This document shows, one piece after another, positions 9,668 to 17,854 of a DNA stretch of 35,775 nt (the first letter of the stretch is position 1; the number at the start of each line of letters is the position of its first letter). A program made the translations under genes and the position numbers. Source of the stretch: Actinomycetota bacterium (GTDB lineage: Bacteria; Actinomycetota; Acidimicrobiia; Acidimicrobiales; Ilumatobacteraceae); NCBI GenBank assembly GCA_026393535.1, contig JAPKZY010000104.1, positions 1 to 35,775 of the forward strand, written 5' to 3'. The notes beneath the pieces are model-generated. The model saw only the letters and a program-made list of their open reading frames with translations. It ran no database searches and had not been told where the DNA came from.

Positions 9668-10231
9668 GTGAACCAGGGCGACCATAAAGGTTTCGCATCG
9701 ACTGATCTTGACGTGGTTCATTCGTGGGCGATGTTTCGCCTTTTGCGTCGAACAATTCGCGGACCTCGAGGCGATGTTTTCGAACGAACGTATGTAAGTA
9801 CACCGGGAGCTGTTGGCGTAGTCGCCATGACCCCTGACAATCACATTGTCCTTGTATCTCAATACAGGTCATCCTTTGATGATTATGTACTGGAAATTCC
9901 AGCCGGAATGCGTGACGTTGTCGGTGAAGACCCAGCTCGTACTGCATGGAGAGAACTTGTCGAAGAGACTGGCTATATCCCAGGAACTGTCGAGCATTTA
10001 GGGTCGTGTCTGTCGTCTCCAGGTGTCACTGATTCTGTTGTCGAATTATTTATCGCACGTGATGTGGTTGAAGGTAATTCTGCCCCGGAGGGACCCGAGG
10101 AATTGGATATGACAGTGTTGTTGGTTCCTTTTGCAGAAGCATTGGCAATGGTTGAGCAGGGCGAGATTACTGACGCTAAAAGTGTCGTAGGTATATTGCT
10201 GACAACACGGCGTTTCCACGATCTCGGATGA
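9668..10231 (+). CDS. NUDIX hydrolase, ADP-ribose pyrophosphatase type
   Basis: A 187-residue cytoplasmic NUDIX enzyme, most likely hydrolysing ADP-ribose to AMP and ribose 5-phosphate. The lead-in VLVSQYRSSFDDYVLEIPAG is typical of ADP-ribose pyrophosphatases. The Nudix box reads GMRDVVGEDPARTAWRELVEETG, with Glu residues of REL-EE binding metal; it has one extra residue between the Gly and first Glu, as I recall for actinobacterial homologues. The SCLSSPGVTDSVVELF segment matches the family. The start is GTG 9668. It lies between pyrG and xerD with 8-bp and 6-bp gaps, the order of Rv1699-Rv1701. Confidence 0.9.
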   Translation: MNQGDHKGFASTDLDVVHSWAMFRLLRRTIRGPRGDVFERTYVSTPGAVGVVAMTPDNHIVLVSQYRSSFDDYVLEIPAGMRDVVGEDPARTAWRELVEETGYIPGTVEHLGSCLSSPGVTDSVVELFIARDVVEGNSAPEGPEELDMTVLLVPFAEALAMVEQGEITDAKSVVGILLTTRRFHDLG

Positions 10232-10237
10232 TTAACA

Positions 10238-11173
10238 ATGACCAAAAGTTCCACCACTGAACGAGATGAGCAACTCGTCGAAGAGTTTCTTCGTTGGATG
10301 ACTACTGAAAAATTTCGTGCTGCAAATACCATTTCGAACTATCGGCGAGATCTGATTCGTTATGTGGCATTCCTTGGCGAGACTAAGAAGAGCCTTCTCA
10401 CTGCACGCGAATCAGACGTTGAAGAATATGTGCGGGTGTTACAAGCTTCTGGTGATGCAAATGCAAGTACGGCGCGAAGACTTTCGGCTATTCGGATGAT
10501 GCATAATTTCCTGGCAGCCGAGGACCGAAGAAGAGATAATCCAGCCTCTCGAATTGAAGGCGTGAAAGTTCCGAGTGGTGTTCCAAAACCTCTGAGTCTT
10601 GATGAAGTGAATGCACTATTGGAAGCGATGGCGGGCGACTCGGCCGCTGAAATGCGCGATAGGGCTTTGGTGGAATTTCTGTATGCGACAGGTGCGCGTA
10701 TATCTGAAGCATGTGATTTGAATATTCCTGACTTGGATATGTCTAACCGCGTGGTGCGTTTGTTCGGAAAAGGTTCAAAGGAGCGTCTAGTGCCGTTTGG
10801 TCGAATCGCAGAAGAAAGACTCCGCGAATACATCAGTAGTGCCGGCCGGGCACAACTTGTGCCTGACGTTTGGTCGCGGGGTTCTGACCGCGACGCCGTC
10901 TTTTTGACTAATCGCGGAAAAAGATTGAATCGGCAAAAGGCCTGGCATGTCGTTCGAGATGCCGGATTGAGAGCAGGAATCACTCGTGAATTGTCTCCCC
11001 ATGTTCTTCGTCACACATGTGCAACTCACATGCTCGAGCACGGCGCAGACTTACGAATTGTTCAAGAGATGTTAGGACATGCAACTATCTCAACCACTCA
11101 GATTTACACGAAAGTCTCAAATGATCGATTGTGGGCTGTCTATCGCGACGCACACCCGAGAGCAGCAGGATGA
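10238..11173 (+). CDS. xerD: Tyrosine recombinase XerD
   Basis: Site-specific recombinase resolving chromosome dimers at dif with a partner XerC. It has 311 residues. The N-terminal SAM-like core-binding domain spans about 10-110 (FLRWMTTEKFRAANTISNYR). The catalytic domain carries the full set: Arg154 (TGARISE), Lys178/181 (FGKGSKER), His255 and Arg258 (HVLRHT), His281 (LGHATISTTQIY) and nucleophile Tyr290. Its place between NUDIX and scpAB, with no flanking mobile genes, marks it as the housekeeping XerD and not a phage integrase. The stop overlaps the HD gene start as ATGA. Confidence 0.94.
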   Translation: MTKSSTTERDEQLVEEFLRWMTTEKFRAANTISNYRRDLIRYVAFLGETKKSLLTARESDVEEYVRVLQASGDANASTARRLSAIRMMHNFLAAEDRRRDNPASRIEGVKVPSGVPKPLSLDEVNALLEAMAGDSAAEMRDRALVEFLYATGARISEACDLNIPDLDMSNRVVRLFGKGSKERLVPFGRIAEERLREYISSAGRAQLVPDVWSRGSDRDAVFLTNRGKRLNRQKAWHVVRDAGLRAGITRELSPHVLRHTCATHMLEHGADLRIVQEMLGHATISTTQIYTKVSNDRLWAVYRDAHPRAAG

Positions 11174-11610
11174 AGACAACACACTTGGTGAAGAGGGCAG
11201 TGAGTTCACTGTTGCAGACTCCGCCGAACCCACAGGACATTGCGGTCGTTTCGCAAGTCTTGAATATTGCGGAGTTTGCTGTGTGGTCTGACATGCAATA
11301 TCGCGATCAGCGACACAGTGTTGTTGTGCTCCATCGTTTTGACATCTTGGCGCCTGCTGCGGTGAGAGCTGACAGAGCATCTGCTTTATTGCATGACGTT
11401 GGTAAGAACATATCGAATCTTGGGTTTGTCTCACGTGTCATTGCAACTGTTGTTGGACCTCGTGGACAAAGATTCATCGCCTATCACGATCACGAGCGTC
11501 TTGGCGCTGAGTTATTACGTTCACTAAGTGACCCGCGCACCGTCGCGCTGGTCGGCGGTTTAGTTGATGACGACATATCACTGCTTCTGAAAGCAGCTGA
11601 CGACATCTAG
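11170..11610 (+). CDS. Small HD-domain protein (putative phosphohydrolase)
   Basis: A 146-residue protein with an HD-domain pattern: His49 (DQRHSVVVLHR), the HD pair His75-Asp76 in ALLHDVGKN, a further His pair in AYHDHERLG (106, 108) and an Asp in the C-terminal KAADDI. These fit a metal-dependent phosphohydrolase; the substrate is unknown. ATG 11170 overlaps the xerD stop (ATGA), so it is likely co-translated with xerD. Its TAG stop shares a CTAG with the convergent trpS stop. It has no N-terminal signal or membrane segment. Confidence 0.75.
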   Translation: MKTTHLVKRAVSSLLQTPPNPQDIAVVSQVLNIAEFAVWSDMQYRDQRHSVVVLHRFDILAPAAVRADRASALLHDVGKNISNLGFVSRVIATVVGPRGQRFIAYHDHERLGAELLRSLSDPRTVALVGGLVDDDISLLLKAADDI

Positions 11611-12596
11611 ATTCGCGGCAGCAGGCCTATGGCGTTATGAGCCCTTTGAAGCGTCACAGCGGCAACATTGCGCGCCCGTTCGTTTCCGATTGAGAGAAGT
11701 CGAGCAAGTTCACCCTTATCTTGCATGAGTTCTTGGAAACGTGTACGTATTGGCTCCACAACTGCAATGACAGCATCGCCTGTGTCTGATTTGAGTGCAC
11801 CGTATTGCGAATATTGACTAACCAATTCACCAACAGGCTTACCTGTTGATGCGGACAAAATATCAAGAAGGTTAGAAATGCCTGGCTTGTTAGCGATGTC
11901 GTACTTTACTTCGCTGTCTGAATCAGTGACGGCACGCTTGAACTTCCTAGAAATAGAAGCATTGTCATCTAGTAAATAGACAAGACCGCTATCGCTGGTG
12001 GCTGATTTTGACATCTTGGATGTGGGGTCTTGCAAGTCCATCACGCGAGCGCCTGCTTTGGGGTGGACAGCCTTCGGCAAAATAAACGTGTCCCCGAATC
12101 TATGATTGAAGCGAACTGCGATATCGCGCGTGATTTCAATATGTTGGCGTTGATCATCACCAACAGGTACTTCGTCTGCGTCATACAACAAAATATCAGC
12201 AGCTTGTAGCGCGGGATATGTGAACAATCCAGCAGATACAAATTCGGCTTCACGGCGTGCAGATTTGTCTTTGAATTGTGTCATTCGACTGAGTTCGCCA
12301 AAGGAGACTGTGCACTCCATAATCCACGCTAATTCTGTGTGTTCATGAATGTGGCTTTGTACAAAAACGGTTGCAACGTCAGGGTCGAGCCCACACGCGA
12401 ATAGCAGGGCGGCAAGTTCAAGGGTTTGTGTGCCGATAAGGCCAGGTGTATCGATAACGGTAAGGGCATGTAGGTCGACGATTCCGTGGAATACGTCTCC
12501 GTCGTGCTGGCCTGAGACCCAATTAACGAGGGCGCCCAAATAGTTACCTAGATGTACGGAACCGGTGGGCTGGATACAAGACAGAACGCGTGGCAC
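11607..12596 (-). CDS. trpS: Tryptophanyl-tRNA synthetase
   Basis: Class I aminoacyl-tRNA synthetase charging tRNA-Trp (EC 6.1.1.2). About 329 residues. The HIGH-type motif is PTGSVHLGNYLG (HLGN at 15-18); the body has AADILLYDADEVPVGDDQRQH; the KMSKS motif is at about 194-198 (SKMSKSATSD). The start is set to GTG 12596: it gives MPRVLSCIQPTG, like other TrpS, and has TAGATT six bases upstream; the TTG at 12602 would add two residues. Divergent from scpA with a start-to-start gap of 22 bp, and convergent with the HD gene through a shared CTAG. Confidence 0.95.
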   Translation of the reverse strand: MPRVLSCIQPTGSVHLGNYLGALVNWVSGQHDGDVFHGIVDLHALTVIDTPGLIGTQTLELAALLFACGLDPDVATVFVQSHIHEHTELAWIMECTVSFGELSRMTQFKDKSARREAEFVSAGLFTYPALQAADILLYDADEVPVGDDQRQHIEITRDIAVRFNHRFGDTFILPKAVHPKAGARVMDLQDPTSKMSKSATSDSGLVYLLDDNASISRKFKRAVTDSDSEVKYDIANKPGISNLLDILSASTGKPVGELVSQYSQYGALKSDTGDAVIAVVEPIRTRFQELMQDKGELARLLSIGNERARNVAAVTLQRAHNAIGLLPRI

Positions 12597-12602
12597 GAAC
12601 AA

Positions 12603-12608
12603 AATCTA
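12603..12608 (-). promoter_or_regulatory. Leaderless -10 box TAGATT for trpS, overlapping the scpA -10
   Basis: On the minus strand TAGATT is followed by six bases and GTG 12596. The opposite strand has TAGTTG at 12607-12612, six bases before scpA ATG 12619. The two boxes share the CTAG at 12606-12609, so the divergent promoters would overlap. Confidence 0.45.
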
Positions 12609-12618
12609 GTTGCTACGC

Positions 12619-13452
12619 ATGGAATCTACGTGGTCAATTGCTGACCTAGGTGGTTCCGACAAGTACGCTAGGAAGGTGGCAATTGATGTAGCAACCCCCG
12701 TGTACGAGGGCCCTTTCGACCTTTTGCTTCATCTCATTTTGCGTGAAGAGGTGGACATCCACGAGATCAGTCTTTCCACCATTGTGGACGCCTATTTGGC
12801 TGAATTACTGAAAATGAACGAACTTGACCTAGAGGTCGCTACCGAGTTTCTTCTCATTGCAGCCACGTTGATTGAATTAAAGACTCGTCGATTGTTGCCG
12901 GGTCGTGAGGCCGTTGATTTAGATGACGAATTGGCATTATGGGAAGAGCGCGATTTGCTGCTGGCTCGACTGCTTGAGTGCAAAACCTTTAAGGATGTCG
13001 CCAAAATTCTTGCCACGTTTGTCGATGACGCTGACAGGGTGTACGGCCGCGCAGTTGGTCCCGATGAACGTTTCTCAGAGGTCGCACCAGACTTGCTAGA
13101 AGGTTTGACCATTGACAAGCTTGAGCGGGGATTCATCAACGCTATTACTCCCCGCAAGCGTGACGAATTGACTGTGTACCACATTTCGCCGATTCGATTT
13201 ACTGTCGCTGAGGCTGTCGAAGAATTGATGGAAGATATTGCTCGTGTGGGAAGTACCTCATTTCGCGCATTGACTACTGGACTCGTAGAGCGTCTCGAAA
13301 TAATTGTGCGCTTTTTGGCCATTCTTGAAATGTACAAACAAGGTTTTATCGAACTAGATCAAATTGATCGTTTTGGTGACATTACGGTGCAGTGGACTGG
13401 TCTCGGTACTGGAAACGAAAGTATGGCGGAGATCGATTCATATGAAGGATGA
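12619..13452 (+). CDS. scpA: Segregation and condensation protein A
   Basis: Kleisin subunit of the SMC-ScpAB condensin that organises the chromosome. 277 residues from ATG 12619. The family signature is YEGPFDLLLHLILREEVDIHEIS, followed by AYLAELL and ATEFLLIAATLIELKTRRLLP. The C-terminal winged-helix region includes GLVERLEIIVRFLAILEMYKQG. TTG 12610 and GTG 12676 are other possible starts. It overlaps scpB by 11 bp and begins the scpA-scpB-rluB-tyrA-aroA unit. Confidence 0.95.
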   Translation: MESTWSIADLGGSDKYARKVAIDVATPVYEGPFDLLLHLILREEVDIHEISLSTIVDAYLAELLKMNELDLEVATEFLLIAATLIELKTRRLLPGREAVDLDDELALWEERDLLLARLLECKTFKDVAKILATFVDDADRVYGRAVGPDERFSEVAPDLLEGLTIDKLERGFINAITPRKRDELTVYHISPIRFTVAEAVEELMEDIARVGSTSFRALTTGLVERLEIIVRFLAILEMYKQGFIELDQIDRFGDITVQWTGLGTGNESMAEIDSYEG

Positions 13453-14047
13453 TGTGACGACAGAGACAGTTCGAGCTATAGAGGCAATAGTTCTTGTAGC
13501 CCTTGAGCCGGTGCCGACGGACCTTATTGCGCAATTGCTTGAGATACCTACAACAACAGTTGAAGAAGTGTGCGCTCGTCTAGCTGACACATATGAAGAA
13601 GCAGGTCATGGTTTCCAATTGGCAAAGGTTGCTGGTGGATGGCGTTTTCAAACCCACCCAGACCTTGCTCCGTATGTCGAGCGTTTTATTCTCGATGGTC
13701 AACGTGCACGCCTATCAGGTGCTGCGCTTGAGACTCTCGCCATCATTGCCTACAAGCAACCAATTTCACGTTTGCAGATCGCATCCATCCGCGGAGTAGA
13801 TCCGGATTCAGTTTTACGAACATTGCATGGTCGTGCGTATGTCGCGCCAGTATCGCGTGATAATGGCCCAGGTCAGGCGGTGTTGTGGGGCACGACGCAG
13901 TTGTTCCTTGAGAAGTTGGGAATTGCATCACTGAAAGACCTTCCATCTATTGCTTCATTTGTGCCAGATGCATCACTAGTTGAGGCGCTCGAAAAAACTT
14001 TATTGTTCGACGCAAACGTTATTTCTGAGCCGAGCGAAGGCGCGTAA
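13442..14047 (+). CDS. scpB: Segregation and condensation protein B
   Basis: Winged-helix partner of ScpA in the SMC complex. 201 residues from ATG 13442, which overlaps the end of scpA by 11 bp; an upstream in-frame start at 13364 would add 26 residues read from scpA and is unlikely. Diagnostic segments are [36 protein letters not shown] and [19 protein letters not shown] followed by [13 protein letters not shown]. The stop and the rluB start overlap as TAATG. Confidence 0.95.
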   Translation: MKDDVTTETVRAIEAIVLVALEPVPTDLIAQLLEIPTTTVEEVCARLADTYEEAGHGFQLAKVAGGWRFQTHPDLAPYVERFILDGQRARLSGAALETLAIIAYKQPISRLQIASIRGVDPDSVLRTLHGRAYVAPVSRDNGPGQAVLWGTTQLFLEKLGIASLKDLPSIASFVPDASLVEALEKTLLFDANVISEPSEGA

Positions 14048-14865
14048 TGTCTTCTTTCACCCCGCCGGGAGGCGCGGTTCCCGAGCCACCGTTGTGGGAA
14101 CAAATAGCAGCCGATGCACGTCTTGCCGATGGTGAGCGATTACAAAAAGTTCTCGCCAGAGCCGGGTTCGGTTCTCGCCGTGTTTGTGAGAACCTGATCG
14201 AGGATGGTCGCGTTGATGTTAATGGTGATGTAGCGATACTCGGTCGACGCGTCAATGTGGATACAGACATTATTGAAGTGGATGGCGCTCCTGTCGGTGT
14301 GCTACCAGGGCTTGTGTATTACTTGTTGAACAAGCCAGAAGGCGTAGTTACAACGATGGCTGATACACACGGGCGAGAGACGGTACTTGATTACGTGCCG
14401 TCAGAACCTCGTGTGTTTTCTGTCGGACGTTTGGATATCGATACAACGGGGCTGTTGATTTTGACGAACGATGGTCAATTGACACAGTTTTTGACCCACC
14501 CGAGTCACGGCGTTGAAAAGGAATACATAGCCGAAGTTGAGTGCGGCACAAATGGAGTACCTAACGGCGCATTGCGACATCTGCGTGATGGAGTTGACTT
14601 AGAAGATGGCATGACAGCCCCTGCCGAAGTGGGTCAACCTGAGCCTGGTGTGTTGCGAATAGTGATTCATGAGGGCCGCAACAGGCAGGTACGTCGCATG
14701 TGTGAAGAGGTGGGTCACCCAGTGATTCGACTTGTCCGCACACGTATCGGGCCGTTGCGGGACACGAAATTATCTCCTGGCCAATGGCGTGAATTAACGA
14801 TTGAAGAAGTGCGTCAATTATCGAGCGCAGTTGACTTAGACGGCACGGATACGGTGTGGGAATGA
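14047..14865 (+). CDS. rluB: rRNA pseudouridine synthase, RluB/RsuA family
   Basis: Converts a uridine of rRNA to pseudouridine; RluB of E. coli modifies 23S rRNA, but the exact target here is not established. 272 residues. A proline-containing tail (1-29) is followed by an S4 domain ([20 protein letters not shown]). The catalytic domain has [18 protein letters not shown] with catalytic Asp130, and [18 protein letters not shown]. It lies directly after scpB, as in Mycobacterium (Rv1711) and Bacillus. Its stop overlaps the tyrA ATG 14862 (ATGA). Confidence 0.93.
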   Translation: MSSFTPPGGAVPEPPLWEQIAADARLADGERLQKVLARAGFGSRRVCENLIEDGRVDVNGDVAILGRRVNVDTDIIEVDGAPVGVLPGLVYYLLNKPEGVVTTMADTHGRETVLDYVPSEPRVFSVGRLDIDTTGLLILTNDGQLTQFLTHPSHGVEKEYIAEVECGTNGVPNGALRHLRDGVDLEDGMTAPAEVGQPEPGVLRIVIHEGRNRQVRRMCEEVGHPVIRLVRTRIGPLRDTKLSPGQWRELTIEEVRQLSSAVDLDGTDTVWE

Positions 14866-15938
14866 ACGCAGACGCGACGACAAGAAAGAAAGCGAACGTA
14901 TTCGGCCTCGGCCTGATTGGTGGCTCGCTTGCACTAGCTCTTGCCGATGCTGGCTACGACGTTGGCGGACATGATTCGGATAAGTCAAAAATTGATACAG
15001 CCCTTGAGCGCGAGATAATTTCTTTCCCCGGTCTGTATTCCGATGCAGAGGTGACCTTTGTTGCAACCCCAGTCGGCACTGTGGCCGAAGCGGTACTGGA
15101 ATCATTGACGCTGACAACCGGCGTGGTGACTGATGTTGGTTCCGTTAAGACTGCTATTTCGGTACAGGTGACAGACCCCCGATTTGTTCCCGGTCATCCG
15201 ATGGCTGGATCTGAATTAGACGGATTGGATGGTGCGGATGCTTCAATGTTCGCCGGCGCTGTGTGGGTTCTGACTCCTACTGCTTATTCTTCCGACGCCG
15301 CCTTTGCTGTTGTGGCCGGATTGGTCGCAAAATTCGGAGCAGAAATTGTGGCTATGGATGCGGAACAACACGATGACCTGGTGGCAGTTGTTAGTCATGT
15401 CCCACACCTGACTGCTGCAACATTGATGCGCATTGCCGATAATCGCTCTGAAGAACACATGGCCTTGCTTCGCCTTGCTGCCGGCGGTTTTCGTGATATG
15501 ACACGCATTGCATCTGGTCGTCCTGGAATTTGGCTCGATATTTGTGAACAGAACAAGGTTTCGATTGTGCGTGGTCTCGATGCCCTCATTCTTGGTCTCA
15601 CTGACATGCGTGATGTTGTCGCTTCTTCAGATCGAGACGGTTTGTTGTCGCGGCTAGAACAAGCTCGACGGGCCCGTATGAATTTGCCCACTGGCGCAGG
15701 AGCCGTTGAAGATCTTGCGGAAGTCCGCATTCCGATACCTGACCGCCCAGGCGCGGCAGCAGATGTTTTCACGTTGTCTGGTGAACTCGGTGTCAACATT
15801 TACGACTTTGAAGTGGTGCACTCTGCTGAAGGCGACCGAGGAATCATGGTGACGGTTGTACGCGCCGAACATGCAGAGGTCTTTAGAGGCGGGTTGCTGG
15901 CCCGCGGATTTCGTCCGGCTATCCAGCCTTTGTCGTGA
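14862..15938 (+). CDS. tyrA: Prephenate dehydrogenase with C-terminal ACT domain
   Basis: Oxidises prephenate to 4-hydroxyphenylpyruvate in tyrosine synthesis (EC 1.3.1.12). About 358 residues. The Rossmann motif is [14 protein letters not shown] (about 14-27); the catalytic region has [16 protein letters not shown] and [13 protein letters not shown]. Residues about 287-352 form an ACT domain ([18 protein letters not shown]), suggesting feedback control by an aromatic amino acid. ATG 14862 overlaps the rluB stop; GTG 14856 is an alternative. The stop overlaps the aroA GTG start. Confidence 0.92.
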   Translation: MNADATTRKKANVFGLGLIGGSLALALADAGYDVGGHDSDKSKIDTALEREIISFPGLYSDAEVTFVATPVGTVAEAVLESLTLTTGVVTDVGSVKTAISVQVTDPRFVPGHPMAGSELDGLDGADASMFAGAVWVLTPTAYSSDAAFAVVAGLVAKFGAEIVAMDAEQHDDLVAVVSHVPHLTAATLMRIADNRSEEHMALLRLAAGGFRDMTRIASGRPGIWLDICEQNKVSIVRGLDALILGLTDMRDVVASSDRDGLLSRLEQARRARMNLPTGAGAVEDLAEVRIPIPDRPGAAADVFTLSGELGVNIYDFEVVHSAEGDRGIMVTVVRAEHAEVFRGGLLARGFRPAIQPLS

Positions 15939-17221
15939 CAACGGTCGTATTGCAACCGCCAATAGGCCCCATTGATGCAGTGGTGTCGGTTCCTGGTTCA
16001 AAAAGTCTTGCTAACCGTGCCCTGGTGTGCGCAATGTTGTCAAAAGAAGCTTCGCGTATTTCAGGAATTCCATCAGGCGATGATGCGCGAGTGGTGTTGG
16101 ACGTTATTCGAGATTCTGGGCGTTCAATCACGATTATCGGTAACGAAGTAGTCATTGATGCAACAGGTGCTCTCAAGTTTCCTGGAATTGTTGATGCGGT
16201 TCTAGCTGGTACCTCATCTCGATTTCTCACAGCAGTTGCTGCTTTGTTCGACACAACCACAATCATTGACGGTGAAGCAGTATTGCGCAGTCGCCCAATG
16301 GCTGATTTGCATGATGCTTTGGTTTCGTTAGGTGCAGAAGTGTCGCATCTCGGTGAAGTGGGCTATTTGCCAGTGTCTGTTTCGCGTGGGTCGTTGTCAG
16401 GCGGTGAAATACACATAGCTGGCAATGTTTCTAGCCAATTCATATCTGCGCTCATGCTGATTGGACCAATGTTAGAAGAGGGTCTCATCATTCATATCGA
16501 CGGTCCACTCGTCTCGCGATCGTATGTAGACATGACGGCACACGTGATGAGGTCGTTTGGTGCTTCGGTACATCTCGATGAATCGACAATCTCAGTGAGT
16601 AGCTGTGCATACGCTGGTTGCAACTATTCCATAGAGCCCGACTATTCATCTGCTGCATTTCCTCTCGTGGCTGTTGCCCTTCGCGAAGGCCGGGTGGTTA
16701 TTCCGGGACTAGCCACCGCATCGTTGCAAGGTGATTCAGAGATTATTTCCATCTTGAAAAAGATGGGATTGTCTTGTGCAGTAAGTGGTGTGGACATATC
16801 AGTTTCTCGCGTTGCTACGACACAGGTATTACCGCTTGTAATGGACATGTCGGATTGTTCTGATTTGGTTCCTGCAGTTGCTGTTGCGTGTTGCATGGCC
16901 TCTGGTGAAAGTGTCCTTACTGGCATTGGTTTTATTCGTAATAAGGAAAGTGACCGACTAGGCGACCTGGCCAACGAGTTAAATCGTGCCGGCGGAAATG
17001 TGACTGTAGAAGAAGATGGACTTCGAATTGTTGGTCCGTGCAAGTGGAAGCCAGTCGTCTTTGATAGTCATCACGATCACCGAATGGCGATGGCACTTTC
17101 ACTGTTGTCGCTGTGTGCTTCTGGAGTGGAAGTTGCGGACCCAGAGGTCGTGACAAAAAGTTGGTCGGAGTTCTTCATAGATATGGCGCCAATCCTCGGC
17201 AATAATGAGACGGGCTACTAA
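15935..17221 (+). CDS. aroA: 3-phosphoshikimate 1-carboxyvinyltransferase (EPSP synthase)
   Basis: Transfers enolpyruvate from PEP to shikimate 3-phosphate, the sixth step of the shikimate pathway (EC 2.5.1.19) and the glyphosate target. 428 residues, normal length. Motifs: VPGSKSLANRAL near the N-terminus, LAGTSSRFLTAVAAL (the PEP/glyphosate loop, AGTxxRF form), LRSRPMADLHDAL, FIRNKESDRLGDLA and HHDHRMAMALSL. The GTG start is inside the tyrA stop (GTGA). Placement of tyrA-aroA after rluB replaces the cmk-der pair I recall there in Mycobacterium. Confidence 0.96.
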   Translation: MTTVVLQPPIGPIDAVVSVPGSKSLANRALVCAMLSKEASRISGIPSGDDARVVLDVIRDSGRSITIIGNEVVIDATGALKFPGIVDAVLAGTSSRFLTAVAALFDTTTIIDGEAVLRSRPMADLHDALVSLGAEVSHLGEVGYLPVSVSRGSLSGGEIHIAGNVSSQFISALMLIGPMLEEGLIIHIDGPLVSRSYVDMTAHVMRSFGASVHLDESTISVSSCAYAGCNYSIEPDYSSAAFPLVAVALREGRVVIPGLATASLQGDSEIISILKKMGLSCAVSGVDISVSRVATTQVLPLVMDMSDCSDLVPAVAVACCMASGESVLTGIGFIRNKESDRLGDLANELNRAGGNVTVEEDGLRIVGPCKWKPVVFDSHHDHRMAMALSLLSLCASGVEVADPEVVTKSWSEFFIDMAPILGNNETGY

Positions 17222-17224
17222 CCT
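17219..17224 (+). promoter_or_regulatory. Leaderless -10 box TAACCT for the HAD-IB gene
   Basis: TAACCT overlaps the aroA stop codon (17219-17221) and is followed by six bases and ATG 17231. It favours ATG 17231 over the in-frame GTG 17225 and gives the arabinose-precursor genes their own promoter. Confidence 0.45.
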
Positions 17225-17230
17225 GTGGCG

Positions 17231-17854
17231 ATGAACATTACGGTCGCTGCCTTCGATGTGGATAACACTCTGACAGTACGTGATTGCGTTGTGCCGTTCA
17301 TGCGGTCAGTTGCCGGTACTCGACGACTAATGAATGTGATGCTCTCTGACCTAGGTTCAACCATTCAAAGAGTCAGACGACGAGACCGTGATTTCTTGAA
17401 GGCGAAATTCGTTCATGGTGTCTTTGAAGGCAAGAACGCTGGCGAAATTCAGTCTCTCGGGGTGCGGTTCGCATCAAAGATAGCAGACGGATGGTTGCGT
17501 AGCGATGTTGCCGCACGTATGCGTTGGCATCAAGAACAAGGACATGTCGTTATTTTGGTGTCGGCTTCATTAGGGGCATACTTGCATCCTCTTGGCGATC
17601 TTCTTGAGGTGGATGCAGTCCTGTGCACGGAACTAGAAGAAGTCAATGGAATTCTGACGGGCAAATTAGATGGGAAGAACTGCCGCGGAGAAGAGAAAGC
17701 CTCACGTGTGCAGAAGTGGTGCGAAGGTGCGGGAATGAACGCGGAGGATCTCGTCTACGCCTACGGAGATTCTTCGGGCGATGTTGAACTGCTCGAATTG
17801 TTCTCACATGGAACTTGGGTTAATACGACTGATCTTGAAGAGAACGCAGCATGA
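17231..17854 (+). CDS. HAD-IB family phosphatase coupled to the UbiA gene
   Basis: About 207 residues, cytoplasmic. Motif I is AAFDVDNTLT (Asp9, Asp11), motif II is VILVSASLGAYLHPLG, and the metal motif is AYGDSSGDVELLEL, all typical of the SerB-like HAD-IB group. The NGILTGKLDGKNCRGEEK segment is common in actinobacterial members. Its stop overlaps the start of the UbiA-type gene (ATGA), so the two are probably translationally coupled. I recall HAD-UbiA fusions in some proteobacteria. That context suggests dephosphorylation of decaprenylphosphoryl-5-phosphoribose, the step between phosphoribosyl transfer and DprE1. That function is inferred; phosphoserine phosphatase activity cannot be excluded. 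Confidence 0.8.
   Translation: MNITVAAFDVDNTLTVRDCVVPFMRSVAGTRRLMNVMLSDLGSTIQRVRRRDRDFLKAKFVHGVFEGKNAGEIQSLGVRFASKIADGWLRSDVAARMRWHQEQGHVVILVSASLGAYLHPLGDLLEVDAVLCTELEEVNGILTGKLDGKNCRGEEKASRVQKWCEGAGMNAEDLVYAYGDSSGDVELLELFSHGTWVNTTDLEENAA

Noticed and set aside
10360-10983. 207-codon antisense frame inside xerD
   Set aside because: It lies wholly opposite a well-supported gene and resembles no known family.
10238-11173. Tyrosine recombinase as a sign of an integrated element
   Set aside because: It is the conserved XerD in its housekeeping neighbourhood, with no attachment repeats or phage genes around it.
12792-13337. 181-codon Ser/Arg-rich antisense frame inside scpA
   Set aside because: Its composition is the mirror of scpA codons; no family match or start signal.
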